Source: Candidatus Pacearchaeota archaeon (GTDB lineage: Archaea; Nanobdellota; Nanobdellia; Pacearchaeales; GW2011-AR1). From it: 32,345 nucleotides of DNA. The notes under the pieces are model-generated. The model searched no databases, was not told the DNA's origin, and was given only the letters and a program-made list of their open reading frames with translations. The translations under genes and the position numbers were made by a program. The number at the start of each line of letters is the position of its first letter. Within the stretch, counting starts at the first letter, position 1. Shown here piece by piece: positions 30,891 to 32,345 of this stretch. The stretch spans positions 1-32,345 of the forward strand of contig JAGLQO010000002.1 in assembly GCA_023136775.1 (NCBI GenBank), in the 5' to 3' direction.

Positions 30891-31601
30891 TTGGCGGTAT
30901 TCTTTTTATATTTTTTAATATTTTCCAATATGCCTATTACTGGTGCAGCTGTTGGTTCTGTTAATGGAAGTAGAAACACCATTTTTTTCATTATAGGATT
31001 AACTTTTCTTATTACTTCCTTTATGTTATTTATACAATCAAAATCTCTAGAAACTGTTGTAATTCCTACAGGTCCTGGAGAAGCTGATAAAAATAGAACA
31101 GAGCGAGCAATGCAAGAATATTCTGAATCTAAAGATTCTACTCCATATATATTAGTAACAGGGAACATGCAAAGGGATGCTAGTGGAAGAGTGAAAAAGG
31201 ATTCGCAGCAATATTCAATATATAAAGATCTTAGGAAGGAATATAGTTTGAAACCAACTGATATGATTATTGAGGGAAAGTCTGAAGATACACTTGAGAA
31301 TTTTCTTTATTCAATTAAGAGATTAAATGATAAAGATATAAATAAAATGGGGATAGCGACGAATAGAACTCAATATTGGAGATTTAAAATGTTTGAGAAA
31401 GAAGCTAAAGAAGAAGGTTTAATAGACGAGGATTTTGAAATGAGACCGCTTTACACAAAAGAAACCCCTAAAGAATTTATTTATGGAATATTAGCATTGG
31501 CAAAAGATTATGCTAGAATAAAGAACTCTGATTCATTAGAAGAAGCGAGAATTAACAAAGTAAATTCTTTACAAAATTCAATAAAGAAAAAATTGGAATG
31601 A
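30891..31601 (+). CDS. DUF218/YdcF-like membrane protein (start uncertain)
   Basis: The C-terminal ~170 residues show DUF218/YdcF features: VVIPTGPG near the start, PYILVTGNMQ, TDMIIEGKSEDTLENFLYS and a helical remainder. The family is thought to act on envelope or nucleotide-linked substrates, without a settled function. Two membrane segments precede it. The start is unclear: this frame opens at TTG 30891 with first ATG at 30930 (MPITGAAVG), while an ATG at 30863 in another frame gives MKKLSILFLIGGILFIFF, a typical signal anchor. A one-base indel in the T-run near 30905-30920 would join them. A TATA-like box around 30845-30857 would instead start the transcript near 30875. Confidence 0.75.
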   Translation: MAVFFLYFLIFSNMPITGAAVGSVNGSRNTIFFIIGLTFLITSFMLFIQSKSLETVVIPTGPGEADKNRTERAMQEYSESKDSTPYILVTGNMQRDASGRVKKDSQQYSIYKDLRKEYSLKPTDMIIEGKSEDTLENFLYSIKRLNDKDINKMGIATNRTQYWRFKMFEKEAKEEGLIDEDFEMRPLYTKETPKEFIYGILALAKDYARIKNSDSLEEARINKVNSLQNSIKKKLE

Positions 31602-31675
31602 TTTCATACATTCTCGTCGGTAAAACAAGATTTTTCAATAGCGAAACTTTTATAAACCAACTTTTGCCAGTAATA

Positions 31676-31820
31676 TTACAAAATGATAACTTTGGAGATA
31701 ATATCCAAAGCTTCAATTAATAATTTTGAGGCTAGAATGAGCGCTAGACCATTGAGTCCGGTGTGATGATGATTGATTCTAGCTATGTAAATATTCAATA
31801 AATTTTTAATTTATTGAATT
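31676..31820 (+). ncRNA. Candidate small structured RNA (or 27-aa ORF) upstream of 16S
   Basis: TTTTATAAA (31648-31656) places a start near 31678. Three perfect hairpins follow: CTTTGGA/TCCAAAG (31690-31710), GCTAGAAT/ATTCTAGC (31731-31783) and ATTCAATAAA/TTTATTGAAT (31793-31819), the last being terminator-like. A 27-codon ORF (ATG 31683 to TGA 31766) also begins about 5 nt after the predicted start. A C-box-like TGATGA lies at about 31764 but no convincing D box is seen. The function is not recognised. Confidence 0.4.
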
Positions 31821-31887
31821 ACATAAAAATATGTCTTAAAGCAATGGAGCGATCTTTTTATTCTATTCATTTAGAATAAATGCAATA

Positions 31888-31912
31888 TTGATTTAATTAT
31901 AATAATATAGTA
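31888..31912 (+). promoter_or_regulatory. Possible rRNA promoter
   Basis: TTGATTTAATTATAATAATA is an AT-rich TATA-like stretch about 85-105 bp before the 16S 5' end, with no gene between. Weak, position-based call. Confidence 0.35.
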
Positions 31913-31994
31913 GCAAATGTTTAGAGGTTACCTTTAATCTTTAAACAGCAAAAAGGATTTGTGCATCTTAATTGATGACACATAAATTTGTTTA

Positions 31995-32345
31995 AATCCA
32001 GTTTATCCTGCTGGAGGATGCAGCTATTTGGTTTGGGCTTAGACATGCAAGTCTCTCGCAAGAGGGCGAACTGCTCAGTAACACGTAGATAATCTACCCT
32101 CGAGTCAAGGATAACCACGGGAAACTGTGGCTAATACTTGATAGGGAATTCGACCTGGAAAGGTATTTTCCTGAAAACTTCGGTGCTCGAGGATGAGTCT
32201 GCGGATGATTAGCTTGTTGGTGGGGTAACTGCCTACCAAGGCGATGATCATTACGGGCTCTTAGCGGAGTTGCCCGGAGAAGGAATCTGAGACACTATTC
32301 CTAGCTCTACGGAGTGCAGCAGTCGCGGAACTTTTACAATGCACG
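31995..32345 (+). rRNA. rrs: 16S ribosomal RNA, 5' part (cut by window edge)
   Basis: The sequence opens AATCCAGTTTATCCTGCTGG, the archaeal 16S start, followed by GACATGCAAGTC, CTCAGTAACACGTAG, the AGCTTGTTGGTGGGGTAACTG block and ACGGAGTGCAGCAGTCGCGG near the right edge. It corresponds to roughly the first fifth to quarter of the molecule. Relative to the common archaeal start CCGG..CCGG, helix 1 here is CCAG..CTGG, which still pairs. The exact mature 5' end is uncertain by a few bases. No protein should be called inside it. Confidence 0.95.

Noticed and set aside
31921-32118. 65-aa ORF on the minus strand
   Set aside because: Lies across the 16S rRNA start; a shadow of rRNA sequence.

Overview
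The window looks like a stretch of an AT-rich DPANN archaeon, probably from the Pacearchaeota/Woesearchaeota side. The right edge carries the first ~350 nt of an archaeal 16S rRNA. There is an archaeal-type SRP RNA, several proteins with archaeal class III (type IV pilin) signal sequences, a PGF-pre-PGF surface protein, an archaeal PC4-like protein and an ADP-forming acetyl-CoA synthetase. Many genes have a TATA-like box about 26 bp before their ATG, so most mRNAs appear leaderless. The exact lineage cannot be fixed without the full 16S.

Layout. 1-4.1 kb: a surface glycoprotein cut by the left edge, a TatD nuclease, an EamA transporter and a small unknown protein. 4.1-9.0 kb: a fermentative energy module, made of a two-subunit 2-oxoacid:ferredoxin oxidoreductase and split ADP-forming acetyl-CoA synthetase genes (acetyl-CoA to acetate plus ATP), with another small unknown protein between them. 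9.0-12.2 kb: a PC4-like gene, about 1.1 kb of noncoding DNA full of repeated hairpins, tRNA-Ser(GCU), a cytidine-deaminase/nucleotidyltransferase-like fusion, and SRP RNA. 12.2-25.5 kb: a dispersed type IV pilus/archaellum-like system with seven pilin-like proteins, one secretion ATPase, two T2SSF membrane proteins, a 55-aa gene, a four-helix-bundle protein and a lipoprotein. It is interrupted by structured intergenic elements and by a three-gene operon led by a metallopeptidase/nucleotidyltransferase fusion. 25.8-28.2 kb: a minus-strand cluster of secreted/membrane surface proteins. 28.3-31.6 kb: a Ca2+-type P-ATPase and a DUF218 membrane protein. 31.7-32.3 kb: a candidate small RNA, then 16S rRNA.

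The most unusual content is noncoding. I see (i) hairpins in 9.6-10.2 kb that repeatedly present the octamer ACCGAAGY; (ii) a promoter-to-terminator small RNA candidate at 9391-9487 whose core recurs twice; (iii) a two-copy structured element (10306-10484 and 20080-20212) with a conserved core and variable outer stems; (iv) two tandem MITE-like cassettes at 20.77-21.69 kb that share flanks but enclose different giant hairpins; and (v) a 30-nt mini-module present in one of those hairpins and, in similar form, inside the coding sequence of the surface protein at 1526-1556. Together these suggest small mobile or RNA-level structured elements in an otherwise compact genome. Two enzyme-nucleotidyltransferase fusion proteins of unknown role are the best protein-level candidates for undescribed systems.
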